This document shows, piece by piece, positions 1 through 12,500 of a DNA stretch of 64,000 nucleotides. The first letter of the stretch is position 1. Each line of letters opens with the position of its first letter. Made by a program: the position numbers and the translations under genes. Below the pieces are notes generated by a model. That model ran no database searches. It saw only the letters and a program-made list of their open reading frames with translations, and was not told where the DNA came from. The DNA is from Nepenthes gracilis. Taxonomy: Eukaryota > Streptophyta > Magnoliopsida > Caryophyllales > Nepenthaceae. The stretch spans positions 6,671,119 through 6,735,118 of the forward strand of contig BSYO01000030.1 in the NCBI GenBank assembly GCA_033239525.1, read 5' to 3'.

Positions 1-1294
1 GATGCTTCTGGGGAGTAAGTATTGTGAGACCTCTCTCCATTTTTTTTTCAGTTTCTTTTCGTTGGGTGAGAGGGAGGGCGGGCTGGGGGAATGGGTGAGA
101 CTTTGAAATCATGTTCTATGATATGCAGTTTTTCCTATGTATCCATTTTTTGAACTTGTGGATGGGATGAATGAGAAACTGGGCAGATTGTGCTATTTTC
201 TCCCCATTTTCATGAGAAAGTTGCATGTTTGTTTGTTTAGATATGGATTTTTGCGGCTGTATGAGGATTGCAAATTAGGATCTGGAGGGGTTCAAATTCC
301 TGCAACTCTTTTGGTTGTGGAGGTATGCAGTTGTTTTCCTAAGTGGCAGCTTTGGAAGACCTTCATGGTGTGTCTATGATCTGATTCATTGAGCATCACA
401 TGTCCCATGGGTGCTAGATTGGGAACACAAGAGATCATGGATAGCCATAATAGAGCTGGATTTCTGGGAACTAATTGCTAATCGGATTTGGAGCCATCTT
501 GATTCTGTGGAATGGGTCGCAATCTGGAAGGATTTTCTCCACACTTGTCGATTGATGCATTAAGAAGTATACACTACGCTGCTTTTTCTTCCCTCCCCCT
601 CTATTTTTGAAGGTTTATGCAAATATCTAGTTTTGTGGGTTCTATTCGTATTGGATCCAGTTTTTTCCTTCGTTTCTATGTTATAAGCATATCTATTTAT
701 TTATTTTTTCATTTTACTTGTTATTCTGACGTCGAAGAGGCATCAATCAAGGCTTTTGGGTCAAGTTTGTTGAAAGGAAAATGTGGATTTAAAATGCGTT
801 GTTTCTGGAACTTTTGCAGATCCCAATCGAGATCCAAATCACCGCCGCCATCTGTAAGTGTTAATCTTCTGTAAAGATTATCCGATTTTAAATTGATTGG
901 CACAGTCAAACTGGTTGCTGAACCCCCCTTCCCATCGTGCAACTTCGCTTGATCCGGTGGTTATCTTCAAAACCCGAAGGATGAGGAATTGAATTAGATT
1001 TTATTTTGATTATGTAATCTAGTCTGGCAGGCTAGTGGTGAAAGCCGGAAACAGCTTATTCCTTTCTGAAGCCAAATCTATGAACTATATTACCTGCTTT
1101 TTTTGACTCACCTTCAACTGCAGCGGCCAAAGCATGTAGTCAAGAGCCCAAAAAAGCGGAGCCCGAGTAGGAGCCGGAGTCAGAGCAGGAGCAAGAGTCC
1201 AGCCCGGTAACAATCTCGTGCTCTTTCTATTCGGTAGCCGGGCATTTCACTTTGAATAAATGTGTTTTCGTCTCTCCTTCCTCTGCTCAGGTAG
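1..1294 (+). CDS. SR-family splicing factor, C-terminal RS domain (partial)
   Basis: Last exons of a serine/arginine-rich pre-mRNA splicing factor, a nuclear protein whose RS domain mediates contacts in spliceosome assembly. Coding exons: 1-14 (donor gtaagt at 15), 820-853 (acceptor tttttgcag side, donor gtaagt at 854) and 1124 to the stop. The phases join (GA|A, then phase 0) and read a chain of RS, SR and SP dipeptides: SQSRSKSPPPS, then RPKHVVKSPKKRSPSRSRSR, ending SKSPAR. The stop is TAA at 1208-1210 if the last intron is retained, or TAG at 1292-1294 if 1207-1290 is spliced out; the protein is the same. The RRM domains lie outside the window, so the subfamily (SR30/34, SC35-like or other) cannot be fixed. 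The 805-bp intron at 15-819 has no convincing exon, although plant SR genes often carry alternative exons in long introns. Confidence 0.8.
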
Positions 1295-1659
1295 CAATGG
1301 AGAAAACCGCATCTAGTAAACAAGGCATCGGAGAATGAGATCTATGCTTCAACTGCAATTGTGTGACTACGATGATCGATAGTCGAACCTTGTTTTTTAT
1401 TCGAACCTGGAAAACTAATCTTTTGCTGTTTATTTTGGAAGTTCAGCTAGACTGGGCCTATGTTACCTTCTCCTTTCTTGTTGAGAGCTCAATTATCTAG
1501 TATTTTTATTATTAATGTGTGAGCGTGATGCTGTAGTTTGCTTGCCTTCAAAATTTTGGGTTCTCTCATTTTGTGCCCCATAACCGTTGATGCACAGTAT
1601 TTTGAAAAAATAAGATCACTTTTCTAATGCGTATTTCGATGGCCCTTTTTTTTTTTTTT
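1295..1659 (+). other. SR gene 3' UTR and downstream flank
   Basis: Sequence after the stop codons has no further reading frame. An AATAAA lies at 1255-1260 inside the optional last intron, and U-rich stretches follow near 1395-1520. The cleavage site cannot be placed from sequence alone. A poly-T run near 1646-1659 marks the start of the next repeat. Confidence 0.5.
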
Positions 1660-3166
1660 CAGAATTTTGGTCTAAGTTCAAAAATTCTAAGACTAATTTA
1701 AATGTTGTTATTTAGTGTCAGATAAAATTACCTTTTTTTTTAAAAAAAAAAATAGGAGTAAAAAAATATGATTTTGTAATTGAGAATTATCCGTTATTTA
1801 GATGTAATACAATCGAACAATGTGATAGTCGTTTAGATAAAATAGTTTTGGTTAGCTCTGTCGTCTGGAAACTGAACGGCCGTTGATGACTGTAGGTATC
1901 AATGGTTCAATGAGAAAATTCATTTTTAAAAGTTTGGCTTATATATATATAGGAGGCTTATTTGACTTAATTAAAGGATTTGTCTGACAATATGGAATAA
2001 ATTAAAGATAGTGGCGGAGCGATTTTTTTTTCCTCTCATCTCAACGGCCTTGGATGTCAGTTGAAATCATAATATGGATTAAATTTTGTCTATTCAGCGA
2101 TTTTTTGGTGGTTTTTTGGATGGTTTCTTGAATAATTGACAAAAAAAGTCAACTGTTTCGTAATAATTATAAAAAGATTCTCTTTCCTGTTGGAAAGGAA
2201 GGTCTTTTAAAAGATCATCTCTTTTTTTTTTTTTTTTTTCAGAATTTTGGTCTAAGTTCAAAATTCTAAGACTAATTTAAATGTTGTTATTTAGTGTCAG
2301 ATAAAATTACCTTTTTTTTAAAAAAAATAGAGTAAAAAATACGATTTTGTAATTGAGAATTATCCGTTATTTAGATGTAATAATACACCGAAACAATGTG
2401 ATATTGTTTAGATAAAATAGTTTTGGTTAGCTCTGTCGTCTGAAACTGAACGGGCTGCTGATGACTGTAGGTATCAATGGTTCAATGAGAAAATTCATTT
2501 TTAAAAGTTTCATTATATATATAGAGGCTTTATTTGACTTAATTAAAGGATTTGTCTGACAATATGGAATAAATTAAAGATAGTATGAGCGATTTTTTTG
2601 AATTTTGGTCTAAGTTCAAAAATTCTAAGACTAATTTAAATGTTGTTATTTTAGTGTCAGATAAAATTACCTTTTTTTAAAAAAAAAAAATAGGAGTAAA
2701 AATTATGATTTTGTAATTGAGAATTATCCGTTATTTATAGATGTTATACAATCGAACAATGTGATAGTCGTTAGATAAAGTAGTTTTGGTTAGCTCTGTC
2801 GTCTGGAAACTGAATGGCCGTTGATGAGTGTTGGTATTAATAGTTCAATGAGAAAGTTCATTTTTAAAAGTATGACATATATTAAAGAAGCTTATCTGAC
2901 TTAATTAAAGGACTCGCGTGATGATATGCAATAAATTAGAGATAGCAGTGGAGCGATTTTTTTTTCTCTTATCTTAATGATCTCGGATGTCAGTTGAATT
3001 CATAATATGGATTGAATTTTATCTATTTAGTGATTTTTTTGGTGGTTTTTAGATTTTTGAATAATGAAAAAAAAGCTTCAATTGTTTAAGTAATAATTAT
3101 AAAAAGATCTTCTTTCCTGTTGGAAAGAGGAAGATTCTTTTAAAAAAAGATCATCTCTCTTTTTTT
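1660..3166. repeat. Three tandem copies of a 360-580 bp non-coding unit
   Basis: Each copy opens with gaattttggtctaagttcaa: copy 1 at 1660-2239, copy 2 at 2240-2599, copy 3 at 2600-3166. Shared landmarks in order are tgtcagataaaattacc, a T-run/A-run junction, gagaattatccgttattta, ggttagctctgtcgtctg, ggttcaatgagaaa (copy 3: agttcaatgagaaa) and a stretch ending gataatcatctct-like with ttcctgttggaaag. Copy 2 lacks the last ~200 bp. There is no coding capacity. It could be a head-to-tail amplified non-autonomous element, but I see no clear terminal inverted repeat or target duplication. Confidence 0.85.
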
Positions 3167-4479
3167 AGACGCTTCGAGAAAAACAAAGCTCCCATACATA
3201 AAATTAATTTAATTTTTGATTTGCATTCTCTATTATCTTCCTTACAAAAGGCAGATATTAATTTGAGTCTTGAAGAATATATCGAAAAATTAATCCTATC
3301 AATCCTTTAACTGTGTTGTGTTACACAGGGTTTAAATTTGAGCATACGAAGATCGGATCCACTTCGTGCGGCATTTGGATTCCTAATACGTACAACAATC
3401 TAGATCCGAGGACACAACAGCCATGAAACATCCCTTAATTTGTTTAGAATTATAAATTTTTATATAATTTAAACAATAGAATTAAAATTTTATTAATTTT
3501 TAATTCTAATGAAAATTTTCAGAGATAAATTACAAGGAAATATTTAGATCTGTCGTATTCCTTCATCGTCGATTATATTATACACAGTTTCTCCCTAACG
3601 TACGGCAACTAATTTTGCTATTCTCGTAACGGCAGAATAAGCTATTGGCCTGCTATCCATTTAAGTTTTCCGAGTTGCCCATAGTGCCCCTGGACCACCT
3701 CACAACGTTCAAATTTTGTTATCCACTTCTGTTGTCTTTTCCCATTTTGATGACTTGAGCGTAGGGGTAGGGTGCGAATTTCTGTACATATATATATTTT
3801 TTTAAATTTATATTATGTCACTATTTTCCATAGTCACACATTTTGGAGAGAATGGCAAGTGTTTGATTTAGAAAAATGTAGAAAATAATTTTTTATAACC
3901 TGCCAAAATACTATAAAATGCTTTATAATTTCATATAATCGTCACGAATTTTTTTTCTTTTACCCAAAAAAAAAAAACCCACAAAAAATATTTTAGGTGT
4001 TTTCTTTTTAAATCCCAAATTTAAATAGATACAATATAAATCAAATTCTCTTATTGGTTTGATTCTTTTGATATGAAATTTTATAGGATTTGGTTATTTA
4101 TTATGGATGAATACAGTTATAAACTTAGACCCAATTATTTCTTTAGCCAAGTAAAATAATAGGTAAAAGTGACTGGTCGACTCAACCCGATCTAGATTAT
4201 AACTTTTTATAAAGACATTTTTTAATTTAAATAAATATCAAAAAATAAAAAATCGTTTTAATAAATTTGATATATCTCTAGATCCGAGTTGTTATACGGA
4301 TCAGGAAGCTACCTGATCTTTCGTGTCGGGTCGAATCAAAGTGGATCTGGTCTTCGTCATCTAATAACTTGAGTTCCGCGTACCACAATTAAAAATAAAA
4401 GGTCGAAGGATTGACAGAACTCACTTTTTAATTTATCATTTAACGCTTAAGTCAAATGTCTTTTCAAGTGAATAGAAAA
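3167..4479. other. AT-rich intergenic DNA
   Basis: No reading frame, RNA gene or mobile-element domain seen. It is A/T-homopolymer rich. A stretch near 4190-4260 (agattataac, tttaatttaaataaatat) recurs near 5440-5480 and weakly near 5750-5800, so older degenerate repeats are present. Confidence 0.6.
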
Positions 4480-5240
4480 ATATAAGGAGGATGCAATGTG
4501 CAATGATGCATAGGAAATAAATGGAAGAGTGAGAATGGAGGGCCTAGCTCTAAAAAATGTGCTCGGCATGGAGTAGCTTTGTGGCAAAAGACAAGGCTCC
4601 AATAGTTACGCTCGATGAAGAGCTACTTAGAGAGAAAGAGAGAGAGAATGACAAGGGAGTTTTGAGTTGCTAAGAGCTAGCCGGAAGTTTTGCAAGGATT
4701 GTTCTATCTCGGTGCTGTGAGTGTAGAGAATGTCCTCTGTGATATATGGCCTTCCCCGCCTCCACTGATAAGGGTGAAAGATATTTATAACACTGATGCT
4801 AATGTGGTTTTGGCGCCAAGGGTGGTGACAACTATCTTATTTGGATTTGTCGAGTTGCTTTGACAGTAGTGGAGACTGCCGATGTCAATCGTCATTTTGG
4901 GCAGGCAATGCTACCGTGGGTGCTAGATTGCTACAATGAGGGTTGCAGGCAACACGTATGTGCGCGTGCTTTAGTCAGGCTGTCGATTGTCAGCTAGTGG
5001 GCTTTTTGATTAGCTAGTCTACTTGCGTTGCCAGTTGGGTTGCTCAAGGCTCATTCCCTTCAGCTGGGTGCTCTAGGCTTCTGTCGTCGTCTATCTGCCA
5101 TGCGCTAGGTCTCAACTGGGCCTGTTGTGGTTGGCCCTAGGGTTTCACACCTCACAAGCGTACACTGGGCTTTGGTTTTCTCATCACGTTGATAGTTGGG
5201 CTTGATATTGGGTCGACCTATAGTTCTATCGATTCCATTC
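4480..5240. other. GC-richer patch, possibly an LTR remnant
   Basis: Base composition rises sharply against the AT-rich flanks. The patch contains a GA-rich run (agagagaaagagagagag) followed by a leader-like segment, an arrangement like that in the LTRs of the Gypsy element at 17821-26671, but I could not align the two and saw no TG/CA ends or target duplication. There is no coding capacity. Identity is uncertain; an LTR fragment is the best guess. Confidence 0.3.
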
Positions 5241-6190
5241 AAATTATATTTTTATATAATTAAAAATTTTTATATTTCTCATTAAAATATATACTTACAT
5301 AATATTTTATATTATAATTTTTTTAATATTATATATTTTTAAATTTTATACAAATATAAATTTTTAATAAATCTTTAATTATAAAAAAGTCTATGGACGA
5401 TCTAATTGGAAAAAGTGTCCAATTGGTCCGGCTCAGATTATAATTTTTTCATAAATATATTCTTTAATTTAAATAAATATTAAATTTATAAAAAAAATAT
5501 TTAAATAGATTCTTATCTAATTAGTAATTTTTTATATAAAAACTTTTCATTAAAATATACACTTTCATAATAGTTCATCCTAAATATTATAATTTTTAAA
5601 TATAGTATATTTTAAAATTTTTATACAAATACAAATATTTAAATAAATGTATTAAAAATAAAAAAATATCCATGGACAAATCTAATCTAGCTTACCATAG
5701 GCAAGGTAAAGGCTTTTGGCCATGGTAAGTGGGTCTTATTTGGTCTAATCTGAATTATCAGTTATAAATTTTTATCTTAGCTAAACTCACTATTTAATTT
5801 AAATTCTATTTTGATTATGTCTAATTTAAAAATTTTGACATATATAAAAAAAATATATTTGATATTTATTGGTTTAATAATATATTTGAATTTGGTTTTA
5901 ATTTTAGTTGTCTTCTATTTAAAGTTTTTCCCAAATTATTATACAAAAACTCTACAATTAAGTTCTAATTTTATTTTTTTGGTACTATACAAATTTTTAA
6001 ATTTTTAATTTTGAATATTTTTGCATCATATTTACACTTATAACAAGTTAAAATGTACTTAATTTAGGTTTTTTTATAGATTAAACTTTATATGTAAAAT
6101 AAACTATTGAGAATGAAAATGGAATAAATTTAAGAAGATAATTAAATTACAAAAAGTAAATATAAAAATACCCTGACACATCTTTCATTT
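5241..6190. other. AT-rich intergenic DNA upstream of NLA
   Basis: No gene seen; the open frames here are products of low complexity. Two degenerate copies of an AT-rich segment (cattaaaatatatacttacat near 5280, cattaaaatatacactttca near 5550) lie about 270 bp apart. Confidence 0.55.
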
Positions 6191-6570
6191 TAAATTTTAC
6201 AAAGGCCATTGACCTTCCTCACAAAATTAAAGCCAAACGACGCCGTGGAAAATAACGAACCCGCGTTAATGCGATCATGGCAGGAAGCGAGAAGCACGTC
6301 ACCACGTGTTTCCTCTGATTTTGGGATGCCATTGACGCCCTCTCTTTCAACCAAACGCAACCCGTCGGAAGCTCCTGATGCAATGCCGCTTCATCACCTG
6401 AAGGAAGAAGCCTTGAAATCTTGATTCACTCATGTTCTAGGAGTAACGATTCAAACCTTTGTCGCCGCACCTCTATCATCGCCCAGAAAGGAAGAAACCC
6501 AGAATTTCTTTTGGTAATTTTTCGATATGAAAAAGAGGATAAAAGGAGTAAAACATCGAAAACATTGAAG
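6191..6570 (+). promoter_or_regulatory. Proximal promoter and 5' leader of NLA
   Basis: GC content jumps at about 6200 and remains higher up to the NLA start codon, as expected for a transcribed leader. The transcription start cannot be fixed. Several ATGs lie upstream of 6571, so a long leader would contain uORFs. I looked for a miR827 target (Arabidopsis NLA carries one in its 5' leader) and for a P1BS element (GNATATNC) in this segment and saw neither. Confidence 0.45.
6527..6568 (+). CDS. Upstream ORF in NLA leader (13 codons)
   Basis: ATG at 6527, very basic 13-residue peptide MKKRIKGVKHRKH, TGA at 6566-6568, two bases before the NLA ATG at 6571 and in a different frame. If the leader includes it, scanning ribosomes would end translation almost on the main start codon, which usually lowers main-ORF translation or allows only short-range reinitiation. 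Whether it is translated or conserved cannot be judged here. Confidence 0.45.
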   Translation: MKKRIKGVKHRKH

Positions 6571-9500
6571 ATGAAGTTCTGCAAGACGTATCAGGAGTAC
6601 ATGCAAGGGCAAGAGCGAGAGCTACCGGGAATTGATTTCAAAAATCTTAAGCGAATTCTGAAAAAATGCCGGATAGATCTTCATTCTAATAATATCTCTA
6701 ATGACGAAGCTCGCACTTCGTCAAATTGTCCACATCAATGTCCAGGTAAGCAGGAAAAAAATCCTTTTCTTTTTGCTATGGTTTTTCTCCCTTTTTTTGG
6801 TGCAATTTTTTTTCCTCGATTTTTTGCTGGTAGTACTTTCGTTAAGTAATTGTTTAATCAAGTTGTCTGATACTGAGTTCGAATATAGGTTGCGATAAAT
6901 TTTCGTCTCTGTGAAAATTTTGTAGTCTTCCAATGCGCTTTCTAGTGAAGGCTCTGCTCTTACTTTTTTTACTATTTGCGCGTATCGCTCTTCTTCTTTT
7001 ATTCCTTTTCTTCTGATTGAAGGAAGCAATTGCTGAATGAATTAGGCTGTAATCTTGTCATGGATAAGTAAGGGTTCCTGAAAATTAGAAATTAGAATGG
7101 GGAGGGTGAGTTGTTTAGTGTATATTGAAAGCGTTCATGGTAGGGGAATTTTCATCAAGGATGGAATGTGTAGATTTGTGGTCGGAGCAAGGTGATGATA
7201 GATATGGGTGTTTGCGTGCGTATCTTTTTAGCTTGTTCTGCCGTGGAAGGGCACTATCAATTTCTGAATCCTTCCCCGCGGCCTTTCGGTGTTTTTGTTT
7301 TTTTTTTTTTTTTTTTGTTCTTTAATTTCTAAGCTTTTTCTTAACAAAAAATTGTTAGGCAAGTTAAAACTACGGGTAGAGATAACTAATCCAGTGACCT
7401 CCTTTGTGGCGACCCAGACCTGGACCTGAATCATCCGACCTAGCCTGAACCAACCACATGGAAAAATCAAACCAAAAATAGTCATAATAAATAATTATTA
7501 AATGTAATACCTAAAATAATTAATAAACTTCACAAAATATGTGATTTCTAAGACTGCAGTTTCGATAAAATAGGCAAATACTAAAAGTAATACAGAAGCC
7601 TTAAAATCTTTTATCATAGACCTCCTAGACTCCAAGAATGTCTCTACCTGGCATTTCGATAGCAAATACACAATCTCCTTTAATTTGTTATCGACCCTTT
7701 TACTCTAGAGTCTAGAAAATATAAAGGTGCCAAATGTCTAACAAGCAAATAAAAATTAATAATATCACAACATAAATAAATATTTCGGATAATAATATCA
7801 AAATTAATAATAATATGTCATAAATCAATAATTATTCAAGTCTCAACGTCATGTCGTATCAATGACTCAAAAGCAATTAGATAACTAAATATCAAGAATA
7901 TAATAAGGATTCTACCGAATCCGAATATCACAATAATATATGTTACATTGAATATATCTCAACAGAGGTCTCAATTATTTAAGATATTACAGTAATCTCC
8001 TTGAAGCTTATATGTCACTATAAATGAATGACTATGCCCCCGCATCCAACTAGGATTTATGAGGTTTTGATATTCGCAAGTTTGATAAGCAACAAACTAT
8101 ATAATCTCATAATATTTTGTCATCCATAATGTATAAGTACCAAACTCAATCTGAACGAACAATATTTTCGTTACCCAATCTAGAAAAGTAGAGAATTTGA
8201 CACACACGTATTCTCGTAATCTGATCAGGATCTATGTCCAAACGGGATATAGAATACTTAATCTCAAACACAAGTAAAACCCGGCATTCTTTAGTATGAT
8301 ATCCATCGATATCTTAGTGTATGTTATTTACATGATTATAAGTATCTTTTCAAATGACTTTAACCTTCCGAAACTATTGGACAATTATAAACTATATCAC
8401 GGTACCGCAGATTTCATATTCTTTGACAATGTTGTGTCTTTATATAAATTTTTTATACCTTAACCATAAATAATCAAGAAAGCTATGCACAATAACTAAG
8501 TTAATGTGAAGAAATAATCACTGAGTTCAGTAGAAAAAAATTCAAGAATAATTAATTATTCAACTGAACTTTAAACTTTTACTCAATTCTTACCGATTTT
8601 CTCTAGTATACAAATCCTATTATTTTTGTCACTTCTAGACAAAACTTACGATTATCAATCTTATTTAATTATCCTGGTTAATTATGCGGGGTCCAATCGA
8701 AATACTAGAGTACCATTAATTCTCACCTTACACCAACTTATAATCTAAAATATATATACACACACTTACAGGTATAAATATATCTATTTTTCTGGTATAA
8801 GTGTATATATTTTCATACACATATGGTATACAAATTACACTATTACATACACACATACACCTGTATAATTACACATATATATGCACACATACTCTACATG
8901 CTATACATATTTATCTACATATATAACCTTGTTGTATATATATATATATATATATGCACACACATGCATAATATGTACATACATACTATTATATCCACAT
9001 ATATATATATATATATATGTCTGTATAATTACGCCTATGTACGTATACACATGCTGCACACAAAACACTTCCAATTGATTCCTCACCATTTCGATTTACT
9101 GAAATCATATCAGCTGCCTAAACAGAGCATGATGCTCTGTTCTTTGTCTTTCTTTCAATTCCCACTGAAAAACAAGAAAATCTCAACATTGCTCTTCCAA
9201 CATGAAAAATAAGGTTTTTGTTGTGAAACCTCCAAAATTTTGGTTCTTTCATTAACAGAGCCGAGGCCTTGTTTTTCCAAATTTCTAAATTTTATCCAAA
9301 TACAATTGATTTTTCCACAAATCTCAGCACACAGGTATGAAATTAGCATCAACAAGAAGAAATGAAGGGTTTCACTTGCCTGATTCCCTTATTTCCTTTG
9401 GTGACTAATAGCAGCGGTGACATAGGACAATGGCAACGACAACATCAAGCATTTATGGCAACAACACACACATCACTTATTCTCTCTCTTTCTTTGCTAA

Positions 9501-12500
9501 TTGTTTAGCCCAAATGAAGGAGAAAATACGATGGAGATTTAAGAAGAGGAAGAAGAAACAGAAGATAAAGAGAAAACGGAAGAAGAAGAGGAAAGAAGAA
9601 AAGATGGGAAGAAGAGGCATTCGGTTGCATTTAATCCCACTTAATTTACATCTGTTATTAGTATTATTGTTTTACAACTAATATTAATTAATTTCTATAT
9701 TATTGATTACATCCCCATAAATATACAAATAAATTATTATCATAATATGTCCTAATTATTATTCTTTGAGACTAAAAATAATTACTGGTTGTGGATAGAA
9801 AATTATTTCCTATACTCCAGTAAATCCAACACACCCGATCTCAATGCGAAAATATCCTAAACTCTCTAGCAAATAATAGTGCATTAATTAACTTAATTTA
9901 TGACAACCTTGGGTTGATGGTCCAATAAACCTGAGTCAAAACACTAGTGAGTTACATGCTTGGCCTCGAGCCTCAACCTCTATCACTACGACTTGACTCA
10001 AACCTCATTCACAATCTTAGGAGCTTGTTTCAACTTTAGCTATTTGTTTTCTTGATATTGGTAGCAGGTGTTAAGAGTTATGTGAGATTGACATTTCGAT
10101 CCATTACTTGATCTCCTCGGACCTCACCACACATGGTGTCTGACATTTTAGTTTTAAGAGGGAGATGGAGGTAACTGGCTCGAACATGACTAGGCATGAC
10201 TTATGTAAGATAGTGTTGTGCATGGAAGGTAAATAAACTACTAGCAAGGTTAGGAAGTGGGAAGCTATTTGGTGGTGAGTTCCCAATGTGATTTTGAGGT
10301 TGATAAGTCCATCTTGGACAAGCTCGTTGTTTAGACCATATAGTGGACCATTTGAGGGCTCTAATTGATTTCTATTTAATCCTAATTTAATGAAAGCATT
10401 GAGATTTAAAATGTTTCTTGAGCTTCTATTAGCAATAGAGTTGTTTCAATTGGTAGTGTAGGCTCTATTTGACTGAAGCGAGTGCTTATAAAACCAAGGA
10501 ATAAGAATGTTGCGAGGTTATATATTTCAAATTATCACCATTGAAACTAACAACTACTTTCTCTACTTTTTGTCGTTTACTCGGTAGTGTCAAGTTTGGA
10601 TTCTTGGCGTCACTTGCTACCTTAGTGGACACCATGCTAATGACTCTTGCAAATTACTCAGTTGCATGGAGGTGCTGGCATCCTCTCTTCCAATTCATCC
10701 GGCCTTTTTCCTTCCTTGTTTGGATTATGCAAGAACTTCTTCATAGAGACTCTCTAAAAAGTGTTTGAATCTCATGATGAAGAGTTTAACACTCTTTTGT
10801 ATCATATCCAGGGCTTGTTGGTAGTGGTAGGACTTTGTCTGTTCTCTTGCGTTAGGAGTTTTGACCATCACTTCAAAAATTTCTCATCATGAATTTGCAT
10901 AAGGATGTTTGGCTTCATTTTTGCAAGGGAGTGAGGTACATTGGCCAAGGTGCGGGTTGTGAGTTGGGCATGTACTGGCTCTGCATGTTGTTGTTGTTAC
11001 ATCTGGCGCTCTTGTTTGGTGCCTTCATTTCCTTCACTAGCCTCCCTTGTTTGGGCCTAAACTCTGGCCTCTCAGACTACAGGCCTGTTTGCCTAATCTG
11101 CAGCGAGATAAACCCAAGTATTTGGTCTCAACAAAAGCCTTGGGTACTGTTGTACCAGTGTATTGAAGAAATCCCCAGATTGTACCATCATAAGGAAGGC
11201 ATTAAATGCCGATTCATCGCTGAAGTTTGGGATGCTCCTTTCTTCTACATTGAAATGGGAGAAGTGCTTCAAACTTTCATTTGGAGCTTGCTTGATCCTA
11301 ACTAGGTGCTAGGGATGCTTTTTTTCTGTGTGAATCAAAGCGAATTCGGAGAGAAAGTAGGTAGAGAGATATTGGAAGGCTCCAATTGAGTTTGGTTTTA
11401 ACATTTTAAAACCAAACTAGTTGGTGTAAGTAGTCTGGCTGATCCATGGGATTAGTATTTTCAGCGTATGACTCAAGTGTTGACATCTTAAATTTTTGGG
11501 GAGCGATTGTTCTAGCACCTTCGACATGAAGGGCGTCCAGCCAATTTAGGGGATAGGCTTGATGAAGCTCCTCAGAAAACTTGCATCTCTATCTTTCTAA
11601 TTCACTCTTAAACTTCAACCATGGAAGCCACTCTCTTCAGGTGTTGAAAAAAGTTCTCAGCTTGGTATGATTTGCTGATATCCTCAGCATCCCAGCAGCC
11701 GGATGACGTGAGGGGTGCTATTGTAGGAGCCCTCCTCTCTGCAAGACCTGATCTTTGAGCCTCAGCAAGATCTTGGATTGCAACATTCAAAAGCTGCTTT
11801 ACAGTCGCCAAATTCGAGTCATCCTTCAAACTGAGATGACACTGCTCTATTGTGGGTATGGCAGGTTAACCAGTTGGTTTGCCTTTCCTTAGGCAGCCCT
11901 CTTTCTTGACCTCCTTTTGGAAGTCGAAGCTTGTGGAGTTTGGGGTCTAATTTGCTGGGGTTGATCCCCAACTTTGCCCCAAAGGCACTTGAGCATCCTG
12001 AATATTTCTTGCAGTTATGCAGCCATCGTGCATGTGTCCAAATTTGCTGGAGAGTGAGTGTTGCTGTGGCTCACATTATCTTGTGGGCGTCATCAGCTGG
12101 AGCATCCCTTGGGACGTGGTTGGAATGCCCCTTTGCTCTGATGTCAACATTGGTATTCATCATCTTGATACTTCACATGAACTTGCGGGAGGTTTGTTTT
12201 TTAAGGAAACAAGTTGTTTAACCCATTCCCGCTGATGGCACCTCTAATGCATACTATGAATTCAAATTCAACCAGAGAGTTTCCTTCTCATTCCTCTGGA
12301 TCTTCTAGCCTAGGTTCTATACATTATAAACCAAAACAAGATGCTATAGTTATGAGAATAGCTTCCTGATTTACTCTTCAATACCGAAGTTAGTCAAGCT
12401 TTAGCCAAATTAGAAAGCAAAGGGAAGAAGGAGGCTTCTGGAAGGAAAGCTTTGACCTTAGAATAATTTTAGAGGGGAGAAGGTCTTCTAAAGGGTAAGC

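Noticed and set aside
137..379. 80-codon frame at the left end
   Set aside because: Lies in the SR gene intron, no RS or RRM signal, and the junctions 14|820 keep frame without it.
6209..6424. 71-codon frame upstream of NLA
   Set aside because: Not similar to a known protein and in the presumed leader; could be a uORF but nothing supports translation.
8823..9212. Open frames over TA/CA repeats on both strands
   Set aside because: Low-complexity microsatellite translation.
9430..9681. 83-codon lysine-rich frame
   Set aside because: Runs over a GAA/AAG-rich tract inside a probable solo LTR; not a gene.
11931..12221. Plus-strand frames over the decayed Tat remnant
   Set aside because: Opposite strand of gag leader; minus-strand readings fit better.
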